From assembly GCA_050050615.1 (NCBI GenBank), contig JASFTV010000089.1, forward strand, positions 1-11,514: 11,514 nt of DNA, written 5' to 3'. Both the position numbers and the translations under genes were made by a program. The number at the start of each line of letters is the position of its first letter. The first letter of the stretch is position 1. The notes beneath the pieces are model-generated. The model worked only from the letters and a program-made list of their open reading frames with translations, was not told where the DNA came from and searched no databases. Shown one piece after another: positions 6,243 to 11,463 of this stretch. Source of the DNA: JASFTV01 sp050050615. GTDB lineage: Bacteria > Desulfobacterota > DSM-4660 > Desulfatiglandales > HGW-15.

Positions 6243-7421
6243 ATGACAAAAGACATGGACCATATGACTGGCTCTGAATCAGTCCAAAACCCTGCCATCG
6301 AAGAACCCTTGGCGCCGAGGCGTTCCCGTCTGGAAGAATTCTGGCGACTTCTGAAAAAAAACCGTCTCGCCTTCGCCGGCCTTGCCATTTTCCTTCTCTT
6401 CTTCTGCACAGCTGTCACTGGGCTCGTGCTGACCTCGGGTACAAAACCTGTCCTGGATCCTGCTATTGTTCGGTTGCCGGAAAAGCTCCGACCACCCCTT
6501 TCCCGCCCCAATCTTGAAGCTCTACGCCCCGAAGAAGTGCCGAGACTGGGCATCTATCTCCTTGGAACCGATGATCTGGGACGTGATGTATTCGCAAGGA
6601 TGCTTCAGGGTGCCTGGGTATCCCTCACCGTCGGTTTCGTCGCCGTGGGCATCTCAGTTCTCGTCGGCATACTTATGGGGGGCATATCAGGCTATTTCGG
6701 CCAGAACAACGTCAGGGTCGATCAAATGCTTGCCGCCCTTTTGATACTCCTGGGAGGGGGATTCCTCGCGGTTGGCGCCACGAATTCAGGGATTGTGCTT
6801 ATCCTGATCGGCGCGGCATTTGTTGTCCTTTACATCCGGTCAAAAAGCGCCACCCATCTCACTGGGTGGATGAGATATTTCTCTTCCGGCACTTTCTCAA
6901 TAGATACATTAATCATGCGATTTGTAGACATCATGCTCTGCTTCCCCAGCTTCTTCCTGATTCTCACAGTGGTCGCTCTTCTTCCAGCAAGCATCTACAA
7001 CATCATGATTGTCATTGGGCTCACGAGCTGGATGGGCACGACCCGTTTTGTTCGAGCCGAATTCCTCTCTCTAAGGGAGCAGGACTTTGTCACTGCGGCT
7101 CGGGCACTGGGCGTAAGTGACTGGCGGATCATATTCCGACATATGATTCCCAATGCCATTGCACCTGTTCTGGTCTCGGCCACCATTGGAATTGCCACCG
7201 CCATCCTGACCGAGGCAGGACTCAGCTTTCTGGGCTTTGGGGTCCCACCACCGCATGCCACCTGGGGGAACATCCTTTCAGACGGAAAGCGGTTTATCTT
7301 TGATGCGCCGTGGCTCACCTTTATGCCAGGCTTTGCTATTCTCGTCGTGGTCCTTTCCTTCAACCTTTTCGGAGAGGGCCTAAGGGACATCCTGAATCCA
7401 AAACTTCGCGAAAGATATTAG
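6243..7421 (+). CDS. dppC: Peptide ABC transporter permease, DppC/OppC type, with extra hydrophobic insertion
   Basis: Second inner-membrane subunit of the importer. I chose ATG 6243 (392 residues) because the frame upstream (from 6135) runs only through spacer repeats; no strong ribosome-binding site decides it. The OppC N-terminal domain is visible as FWRLLKKNRLAFAGLAIFLLFF (33-54), followed by GTDDLGRDVFARMLQGAWVSLTVG (108-131) and the EAA coupling loop LREQDFVTAARALG with HMIPNAIAPVL (277-310). LTEAGLSFLGFGVPPPHATWG (322-342) and the ending LRDILNPKLRERY are typical. Odd: between GYFGQNNVRVD (150-160) and IDTLIMRFVDIM (220-231), where relatives run almost directly on, there is an insertion of about 60 residues. 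It has two hydrophobic stretches (about 162-178 and 183-198), so eight rather than six membrane spans are possible. The family is usually near 300 residues. Confidence 0.93.
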   Translation: MTKDMDHMTGSESVQNPAIEEPLAPRRSRLEEFWRLLKKNRLAFAGLAIFLLFFCTAVTGLVLTSGTKPVLDPAIVRLPEKLRPPLSRPNLEALRPEEVPRLGIYLLGTDDLGRDVFARMLQGAWVSLTVGFVAVGISVLVGILMGGISGYFGQNNVRVDQMLAALLILLGGGFLAVGATNSGIVLILIGAAFVVLYIRSKSATHLTGWMRYFSSGTFSIDTLIMRFVDIMLCFPSFFLILTVVALLPASIYNIMIVIGLTSWMGTTRFVRAEFLSLREQDFVTAARALGVSDWRIIFRHMIPNAIAPVLVSATIGIATAILTEAGLSFLGFGVPPPHATWGNILSDGKRFIFDAPWLTFMPGFAILVVVLSFNLFGEGLRDILNPKLRERY

Positions 7422-7429
7422 GAGAAGAA

Positions 7430-7461
7430 GTGAGCTAAAGTGCTTAGAATGCCGAAAGTGA
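7430..7461 (-). repeat. Degenerate CTAAAGTG array D (after dppC stop)
   Basis: One good GAGCTAAAGTG unit and two decayed ones (GCTTAGAATG, CCGAAAGTGA) lie about ten bases after the dppC stop. It is in the same orientation as arrays B and F and opposite to array E at 8139-8179, with which it encloses the palindrome and the four-helix-bundle gene. Confidence 0.5.
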
Positions 7462-7503
7462 TTTACTAATGGGTACTTTAAGTACTCGACATCGGGTTTC
7501 ATC

Positions 7504-7692
7504 GTGATGATGCCTTTTCTTCAATACCGAGGCTCACGGGCTGGTCTTTTCTGCGACTTATCTACGGGGGAGTCTTGCCCCCTCCGCATTCTCGCCCGCT
7601 CTTCTGGAGCGGTCGAGCTGCGGTTTCCCCCGCTGATAAGTCGTGAAAAGACGAAGCCCTCCCACCAGGCATTTCAGAAAAGGCATCATCAC
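7504..7692. repeat. 189-bp nested palindrome (foldback/MITE-like or structured RNA)
   Basis: Outer arms GTGATGATGCCTTTTCT (7504-7520) and its exact complement (7676-7692) pair over 17 bp. Further in, GTCTTTTC (7544-7551) pairs with GAAAAGAC (7645-7652) and CGACTTATC (7554-7562) with GATAAGTCG (7635-7643), separated only by a 2-nt/1-nt internal loop. Next, CGGGGGA (7565-7571) pairs with TCCCCCG (7626-7632). All four pairs share a centre at 7598. A terminal hairpin CCGCTC/GAGCGG (7596-7601, 7607-7612) caps it. Full nested symmetry on this scale points to a non-autonomous foldback element or a structured transcript; no transposase gene is in the window. Confidence 0.75.
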
Positions 7693-7742
7693 TTTTGTGT
7701 CGAATGGAAAATGTTCTCCTTAGTAAGCCGGGTGATCAGGAT

Positions 7743-8096
7743 ATGGACAATAAACAGTTCGCCAAGGAACTTGAGAAACGCACACGGGACTTTGCGGTAC
7801 GAATCATTCATCTCTCTGCGATGCTTCCTAACACGCCGGAAGCCAAGGTTGTCAGAAATCAATTAACCAAGGGCGGTACCTCAATAGGTGCTAATTATCG
7901 TGAAGCAAACCGAGCGAGAAGCAAGCGGGATTTTACCAACAAGATCGACATATGTGAAAGCGAAGCTAGTGAAACACAGAACTGGTTGGAAGTCATCGGT
8001 GAAACAAAATAGCTGCCATGGAGACGGCTTAAGGCTGATTATGAGGAGTGCGGCGAATTACTGGCTATTTTTACCTCCATCGGAAAAAGCAAATAG
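7743..8096 (+). pseudogene. Four-helix-bundle protein (23S rRNA intervening-sequence protein family), interrupted by an amber codon
   Basis: The ATG at 7743 has a very good ribosome-binding site, GGTGATC (7731-7737). The first 89 codons give a typical S23/four-helix-bundle protein: MDNKQFAKELEKRTRDFAVRII-type first helix, SIGANYREANRARSKRDF in the middle, and SETQNWLEVIGETK in the third helix. Codon 90 (8010-8012) is TAG. The same frame then continues for 27 codons, reading LPWRRLKADYEECGELLAIF onward. That is the expected fourth helix, and it ends at a TAG at 8094-8096. So the gene is a full-length 117-residue family member with one nonsense codon, giving a shortened product, a pseudogene, or suppression. 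The family is known from insertions in 23S rRNA and from free genes; its biochemical role is not established. It splits the ABC operon between permease and ATPase. Confidence 0.82.
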
Positions 8097-8121
8097 CTGA
8101 GACGCCCCCTTTTGGGTCAGC
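8096..8121 (+). terminator. Hairpin after the four-helix-bundle gene
   Basis: GCTGA at 8096-8100 pairs with TCAGC at 8117-8121, and an inner CCC pairs with GGG around a TTTT loop. The distal part (CCTTTTGGGTNAGCCNATGGT) is preserved downstream of the deleted second copy at 9389-9410, so it belongs to the cassette. No T-tract follows, so termination is uncertain. Confidence 0.35.
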
Positions 8122-8138
8122 CGATGGTTTTCACAAAA

Positions 8139-8179
8139 ACTTTAGACACTTTAGTCACTTTAGCCCACTTTAGTCACTT
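8139..8179 (+). repeat. CACTTTAG tandem array E (before dppD start)
   Basis: Four ACTTTAG units and a final CACTT are spaced 9-10 bp apart. The array ends two to three bases before the ATG at 8182, leaving no room for a normal ribosome-binding site. A repeat of the same type in the same place precedes the other transporter genes. Confidence 0.75.
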
Positions 8180-8181
8180 CT

Positions 8182-9168
8182 ATGGAAAACAACATTCTGC
8201 TTTCTGTTCAGGACCTCAAGGTCTATTTCCGGGGTGATGAAACGGTCGCACGGGCCCTGGAGGGTGTGAGCTATGAAGTCCGCAAGGGCGAAACGGTCTG
8301 TCTTGTCGGAGAGTCCGGCTGCGGAAAGACCGTATCCGCCCTGACTATCCTTGGTCTCATCCCTCAGCCTCCGGGGGAGATCATTGGCGGCACCGTTCTT
8401 TTCAACGGTCAGACCCTTTTAGATCTGAACGAAGAGGATTTACAGAAGATCCGCGGCAATCACATAGCCATGGTCTTTCAAGAACCCATGACCTCTCTAA
8501 ACCCCGTCTTTACCGTAGGGGAACAGATCAAAGAAGCGATCATGGTTCATGAAAAGATGAATGAAACAGAGCTTGAAGACAGGTGCATTGAACTTCTTAA
8601 GGATGTAGGCATCGCTTCACCTGAACAGCGTCTTAAAGATTATCCCCATCAGCTGAGCGGCGGACAAAGACAGCGGGTGATGATTGCTATGGCATTGGCA
8701 TGCAACCCCGACCTCGTGATCGCTGATGAACCGACCACAGCTCTGGATGTCACGATCCAAAAGCAGATCCTGAACCTTTTTGAGGAACTTCAGGAAAAGC
8801 GAAGCATGTCCCTTCTTTACATTACCCACGATCTCAACGTGGTGTCGCACATTGCAGATCGCATCTACGTGATGTACGCAGGCATCATTGCAGAGCAAGG
8901 ACGCAGATCTGACATTTTTGATAATCCCCAACACCCTTATACAAAGGGGCTCTTGGCCTCACTCCCCAGTCGTTCAAAAAGGGGAAGCACGCTGCACAGT
9001 ATTCCAGGCACGGTTCCAGACCCGGCTTACAAGCCTGATGGATGCCCTTTTCATCCGAGGTGTGATTATGTGGTGGAGACTTGCCGAAGGGAATTTCCTG
9101 AGATGTGTGACTATGGCGACGGCCACCTGAGCCGCTGCCCCGTCATTTATGCGCAAAAGAGTGCCTAA
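8182..9168 (+). CDS. dppD: Peptide ABC transporter ATP-binding protein, DppD/OppD type
   Basis: One of the two cytoplasmic ATPases that power the importer. Its 328 residues show Walker A GESGCGKT (43-50), the Q-loop Gln100 in VFQEPMTSLNP, the ABC signature LSGGQRQR (158-165), Walker B LVIADE (178-183, catalytic Glu183), the D-loop ALDV (187-190) and the switch His216 in THDLNV. The C-terminal oligopeptide-transporter domain follows, with HPYTKGLLASLP (251-262) and a Cys cluster: C288, C294, C301, C319. In some DppD proteins an equivalent cluster binds an iron-sulfur centre, so that is possible here. The ATG follows directly after repeat array E with no visible ribosome-binding site, but no later Met fits the conserved N-terminus. 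The TAA stop (9166-9168) is itself part of the first unit of array F. Confidence 0.95.
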   Translation: MENNILLSVQDLKVYFRGDETVARALEGVSYEVRKGETVCLVGESGCGKTVSALTILGLIPQPPGEIIGGTVLFNGQTLLDLNEEDLQKIRGNHIAMVFQEPMTSLNPVFTVGEQIKEAIMVHEKMNETELEDRCIELLKDVGIASPEQRLKDYPHQLSGGQRQRVMIAMALACNPDLVIADEPTTALDVTIQKQILNLFEELQEKRSMSLLYITHDLNVVSHIADRIYVMYAGIIAEQGRRSDIFDNPQHPYTKGLLASLPSRSKRGSTLHSIPGTVPDPAYKPDGCPFHPRCDYVVETCRREFPEMCDYGDGHLSRCPVIYAQKSA

Positions 9169-9201
9169 AATGACTAAAGTGAGCTAAAGTGAGCTAAAGT
9201 T
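9160..9201 (-). repeat. CTAAAGTG tandem array F (overlaps dppD stop)
   Basis: Four units (GTGCCTAAAATG, ACTAAAGTG, AGCTAAAGTG, AGCTAAAGTT) run across and beyond the dppD stop codon; the first supplies the TAA. The array ends in TTAAAAACAGGAA like array B and is inverted relative to arrays G and H. Confidence 0.72.
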
Positions 9202-9278
9202 AAAAACAGGAAAAGGAAGAATACTTGATTAATCACGAACAAACGATAAGAAACGGGTGAGCAAGTTGGGTGCTGAGT

Positions 9279-9401
9279 ATGGACAATAAACAGTTCGCTA
9301 AGGAACTTGAGAAACGCACACGGGATTTTGCGGTACGAATTATTCGTCTCTCTGCGGTGCTTCCTAACGCTCCAGAAGGCAAGGTTGTCCCTTTTGGGTA
9401 A
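9279..9401 (+). pseudogene. Truncated second copy of the four-helix-bundle protein gene
   Basis: The ATG at 9279 opens 40 codons nearly identical to the start of the gene at 7743 (MDNKQFAKELEKRTRDFAV and on), diverging only at a few positions. After GGCAAGGTTGTC the sequence jumps to CCTTTTGGGTAA, which in the first copy lies after the stop codon. Comparing copies, about 254 bp equivalent to 7854-8107 are missing and the frame ends at TAA 9399-9401. Only the first helix and part of the second remain, so this is a remnant. Its survival with the matching downstream tail shows that the two copies descend from one cassette and not merely from one coding sequence. Confidence 0.8.
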
Positions 9402-9424
9402 GCCAATGGTCTTTTACAATTCCA

Positions 9425-9467
9425 ACTTTAGACACTTTAGGCACTTTAGTTCCTTTTAGGCACTTAG
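9425..9467 (+). repeat. CACTTTAG tandem array G
   Basis: Three ACTTTAG units plus two degenerate ones (CCTTTTAGG, CACTTAG) follow the four-helix-bundle remnant and its tail, exactly as array E follows the intact copy. It is inverted relative to array F. Confidence 0.7.
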
Positions 9468-9477
9468 ATGGTATTGA

Positions 9478-9515
9478 ATTTCGTGTTTTCGTACTTTCGT
9501 GCTTTCGTGATTACT
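9478..9515 (+). repeat. TTTCGTG short tandem repeat, second block
   Basis: Four 8-bp units of TTTCGTGN type (one variant, TTTCGTAC) end in TTTCGTGATTACTC. The block matches 6142-6181 and is the inverse of the AATCACGAAC block at 9231-9240, which adds an inner stem to the spacer fold. Confidence 0.65.
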
Positions 9516-9520
9516 CTCTA

Positions 9521-9537
9521 ACACTTTAGTCACTTTG
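9521..9537 (+). repeat. CACTTTAG tandem array H (before dppF start)
   Basis: ACACTTTAGTCACTTTGG, two units at 9-bp spacing, ends seven bases before the ATG at 9545. The GGAT at its end is the only ribosome-binding-like sequence for the next gene. Confidence 0.6.
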
Positions 9538-9544
9538 GATCGTA

Positions 9545-10519
9545 ATGAAGTCTAACAACATCATGCTCAGCGTGGAGGGACTCAAAAAGTATTTCCCTGT
9601 GCGCCGTGGGTTCTTCCAGCGGATCATCGGATGGATCAAGGCGGTTGATGGCGTGGACTTCGAGATTCAACAGGGCAAGACCCTCGGCCTCGTCGGCGAG
9701 AGCGGATGCGGGAAATCCACCATTGGCCGCCTCATCCTGAAGCTTCTTGAGCCCGACCAGGGGAAAATCATTTACCGGGATCAGGATATCAGTCATCTTT
9801 CACAGAAAAAGATACAACCTTTAAGAAAAGAGATGCAGATCATCTTTCAGGACCCTTTCGGTTCTCTGAATCCTCGAATGACTGTGGGCCAGTCCATTGA
9901 GGAGGGTTTACGAACCCTTGGTATGGAAGGGTCCGGTGAACGACAAACCCGGGTTGAAGATCTGTTAGAGACGGTGGGCATATCTCCCTCTTCGGCCGAC
10001 CGCTATCCCCATGAATTCAGTGGCGGTCAGCGCCAGCGCATCGGCATCGCCAGGGCTCTGAGTGTTGATCCTAATCTCATCATTTGCGACGAACCCATTT
10101 CCGCCCTTGATGTCTCAATCCAGGCTCAGATCATAAACTTACTCGAAGAGCTACAGGCTCGCTTGGGTCTCAGCTATCTCTTCATATCTCACGACCTGAA
10201 TGTGGTGGGATATATAAGCGACACCGTTGCTGTGATGTATCTGGGCCATATCATGGAATATGCACCCTCTGATAAACTGTTTGAACAGCCCCTTCATCCC
10301 TATACGCTCGCGCTCCTTTCAGCCGTCCCCTCAGCTTACAAGGCCGGCTGGCAGGAGGAGGAAGAACTGCCGGGCGACGTGCCAAGCCCTTTTAACCCGC
10401 CGCCAGGTTGCAAGTTTCAGGGGCGATGCCCCGTTGTTGAAGATCGATGTCGCAAAGGGGAAATCCGCTTCTATGATGTCAGCGAACAGCATTTCGTCCG
10501 ATGCTGGAAAGTCGTCTGA
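9545..10519 (+). CDS. dppF: Peptide ABC transporter ATP-binding protein, DppF/OppF type
   Basis: The second cytoplasmic ATPase, expected to pair with the DppD-like subunit under the two permeases. Its 324 residues begin with the F-type signature KKYFPVRRGFFQRIIGWIKAVDGV (14-37). Walker A GESGCGKST (51-59), the Q-loop Gln102 in IFQDPFGSLNPRMTVG, the signature FSGGQRQR (158-165), Walker B LIICDE (178-183), the D-loop ALDV (187-190) and His216 in SHDLNVV follow. The oligopeptide C-terminal domain has HPYTLALLSAVP (251-262) and Cys at 289, 295, 302 and 320, a cluster like that of the partner subunit. No strong ribosome-binding site precedes the ATG; the internal Met at residue 7 is a possible alternative start. 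It is the last transporter gene. Confidence 0.95.
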   Translation: MKSNNIMLSVEGLKKYFPVRRGFFQRIIGWIKAVDGVDFEIQQGKTLGLVGESGCGKSTIGRLILKLLEPDQGKIIYRDQDISHLSQKKIQPLRKEMQIIFQDPFGSLNPRMTVGQSIEEGLRTLGMEGSGERQTRVEDLLETVGISPSSADRYPHEFSGGQRQRIGIARALSVDPNLIICDEPISALDVSIQAQIINLLEELQARLGLSYLFISHDLNVVGYISDTVAVMYLGHIMEYAPSDKLFEQPLHPYTLALLSAVPSAYKAGWQEEEELPGDVPSPFNPPPGCKFQGRCPVVEDRCRKGEIRFYDVSEQHFVRCWKVV

Positions 10520-10529
10520 ATTTTTGACG

Positions 10530-11010
10530 GGATAACAGGATGAACTAGATATTAATTCTTTGAATTGGAGAAATCATTTGCATCCGGAGCTGGGAAATGG
10601 AATATGAAGAATTGACTGAGGAAACCATTGGGTGTGCTTATAAGGTTTACAATAGAATGGGATTCGGTTTCCTCGAGAGTGTTTATGAGAAATGTCTACT
10701 GATTGAGTTGCGCAACGCGGGCCACAATGCAGATTCGCAAAAGCCTATTACAGTCTTCTATGATGGCGAGATTGTGGGAGATTTTGTTGCTGACATTATC
10801 GTTGCTAATACGATTATCCTCGAACTAAAATCAGTAAGAAGGATTGCTAAGGCCCATGAAATCCAGCTGGTAAACTACCTCGTCGCAACTGGCAAGCCAG
10901 TAGGTCCGCTGATAAATTTTGGGGAATACAAAGTTGAGATTAAGCGCAAGCTCAGGCAATTGCCATGAGTGTTAACAGAAATTAAACAAATCCTGGTTAC
11001 CCTGTTATCC
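10530..11010. repeat. Inverted repeat pair GGATAACAGG / CCTGTTATCC flanking the GxxExxY gene
   Basis: GGATAACAGG at 10530-10539 has its exact reverse complement at 11001-11010. The match extends outward with one mismatch (TTTTTGACG versus the complement of TGTCCAAAA). The left copy begins just after the dppF stop, and the right copy about 30 bp after the GxxExxY stop. The right copy contains a second, degenerate unit (ATCCTGGTTACC), so these look like remains of short tandem arrays of an AGGATAACAGGAT type. Confidence 0.7.
10597..10968 (+). CDS. GxxExxY protein (PD-(D/E)XK nuclease-like superfamily)
   Basis: The 123-residue product carries the motif that names the family, GFLESVY (G24-x2-E27-x2-Y30). 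It also has the elements of a PD-(D/E)XK fold: DFVADIIV (Asp66), ILELKS (Glu76, Lys78) and HEIQLVNYLVATGK (Gln90), then LINFG (105-109) near the end. No signal or membrane segment is visible. GGAG seven bases before the ATG is a good ribosome-binding site. Family members are common single genes in bacterial genomes and their substrate is not established; nuclease activity is only inferred from the fold. The gene follows the transporter operon in the same orientation but is enclosed by its own inverted repeats, and its lower GC content than its neighbours suggests separate acquisition. Confidence 0.88.
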   Translation: MEYEELTEETIGCAYKVYNRMGFGFLESVYEKCLLIELRNAGHNADSQKPITVFYDGEIVGDFVADIIVANTIILELKSVRRIAKAHEIQLVNYLVATGKPVGPLINFGEYKVEIKRKLRQLP

Positions 11011-11032
11011 TGTCCAAAAGCAATGTTTTGGC

Positions 11033-11060
11033 TTGACTTTTTTACTGAAATTGCTAGTGT
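11033..11060 (+). promoter_or_regulatory. Candidate promoter of tRNA-Gln
   Basis: TTGACT (11033-11038) is followed after 16 bases by TAGTGT (11055-11060) with an upstream TG, resembling an extended -10. Transcription would start about five bases before the mature tRNA end. The -10 match is weak. Confidence 0.4.
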
Positions 11061-11071
11061 TTTAGCTCGGC

Positions 11072-11145
11072 TGGGGGATCGTTCAGTGGTAGGACGACGG
11101 GTTCTGGCCCCGTTAACCGAGGTTCGAATCCTCGTCCCCCAGCCA
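11072..11145 (+). tRNA. tRNA-Gln(CTG), CCA encoded
   Basis: The full cloverleaf can be drawn. The acceptor TGGGGGA pairs with TCCCCCA (11135-11141). The D stem is GTTC/GGAC with an AGTGGTAG loop. The anticodon stem ACGGG/CCCGT (11097-11101, 11109-11113) carries loop TTCTGGC with anticodon CTG at 11104-11106. The T stem CGAGG/CCTCG has loop TTCGAAT. Discriminator G11142 is followed by CCA. Anticodon CUG reads CAG, so this is tRNA-Gln. A companion tRNA-Gln(TTG) is not in the window. Confidence 0.95.
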
Positions 11146-11171
11146 ATTATTATTGAGCGGCATCGCCGCCC

Positions 11172-11207
11172 GCCCGCCTGAGCGAGATCAGGCTCGCGAT
11201 GGCGGGC
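11172..11207. repeat. GC-rich inverted repeat after tRNA-Gln
   Basis: GCCCGCC (11172-11178) pairs with GGCGGGC (11201-11207); inside, GAGC (11180-11183) pairs with GCTC (11192-11195). The stem is strong, with no following T-run. It may help end or process the tRNA-Gln transcript, or be a dispersed palindrome. Confidence 0.5.
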
Positions 11208-11219
11208 AGGCGCTGTATG

Positions 11220-11339
11220 AAATCGCGCAGCAACTTATGCTTTTTAAGCCGCGTCAGCCGCGTTATATAAAATCGCGCAGCAACTTATGCTTTTCAAGCG
11301 GCGTCAGCCGCGCTGTATAAAATCGCGCAGCGATTTTAT
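11220..11339. repeat. 50-bp direct repeat (two and a fraction units) ending in a perfect hairpin
   Basis: AAATCGCGCAGCAACTTATG starts at 11220 and again at 11270, with the rest of each 50-bp unit matching apart from a few substitutions. A third, cut unit starts at 11320 with AAATCGCGCAG and turns into a perfect hairpin, ATAAAATCGC (11317-11326), loop GCA, GCGATTTTAT (11330-11339). The second unit also holds GCGGC-GTCA-GCCGC. The whole lies between tRNA-Gln and tRNA-Glu, immediately before the latter. Confidence 0.75.
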
Positions 11340-11343
11340 CTAT

Positions 11344-11419
11344 GGTCCCATCGTCTAGCGGTCTAGGATACCGGCCTCTCACGCCGGAGACACGGGTTCG
11401 ATTCCCGTTGGGACTGCCA
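11344..11419 (+). tRNA. tRNA-Glu(CTC), CCA encoded
   Basis: Acceptor GGTCCCA (11344-11350) pairs with TGGGACT (11409-11415), including a terminal G-U. The D arm reads GTCTAG...CTAGGAT. The anticodon stem CCGGC/GCCGG (11371-11375, 11383-11387) has loop CTCTCAC with anticodon CTC at 11378-11380. The T arm ACGGGTTCGATTCCCGT is standard. Discriminator G and CCA (11417-11419) close it. Anticodon CUC reads GAG, so it is tRNA-Glu. Confidence 0.93.
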
Positions 11420-11428
11420 GGAAATAAC

Positions 11429-11458
11429 AAGAGGTTGCTCAAAAAAGTAGCCTCTTTT
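11429..11458 (+). terminator. Terminator-like hairpin after tRNA-Glu
   Basis: AAGAGGTTGCT (11429-11439) pairs over all 11 positions, with two G-U pairs, to AGTAGCCTCTT (11446-11456) around a CAAAAA loop. It is followed by TT, then C, so the T-run is short (TTTT including stem bases). It probably ends or delimits the tRNA-Glu transcript. Confidence 0.55.
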
Positions 11459-11463
11459 CAGTT

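Larger units (their letters stand above)
7422..7742. other. Spacer between dppC and the four-helix-bundle gene
   Basis: This 321-bp stretch has no convincing gene. An open frame from 7504 has no recognisable family and reads straight through the palindrome. In order it holds a degenerate CTAAAGTG array (7430-7461), a small perfect palindrome GTACTTTAAGTAC (near 7475-7487), the 189-bp nested palindrome (7504-7692), and about 50 bp of leader containing the ribosome-binding site of the next gene. Confidence 0.6.
9169..9544. other. Spacer between the two ATPase genes
   Basis: This 376-bp gap holds, in order: array F, a 9231-9255 block with AATCACGAAC and AAACG words (inverse of the TTTCGTG repeat), the truncated second four-helix-bundle copy (9279-9401), the cassette tail, array G (9425-9467), the TTTCGTG block (9478-9515), and array H (9521-9537). 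It contains no other gene. It resembles the dppB-dppC spacer at both ends, as if the same spacer had received an extra cassette. Confidence 0.6.

Noticed and set aside
7504..7866. Open frame of 120 codons across the large palindrome
   Set aside because: It runs through the inverted repeat and then overlaps the four-helix-bundle gene in another frame; composition reflects the palindrome, not a protein.
8010..8012. Amber codon as a genuine pyrrolysine site
   Set aside because: The family does not need a special residue there and the neighbouring copy is itself a broken remnant, so a nonsense mutation is the simpler reading; kept only as a check.
10969..11181. 70-codon frame overlapping tRNA-Gln
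   Set aside because: It runs through a complete tRNA gene and the inverted repeat, and has no similarity to known proteins.
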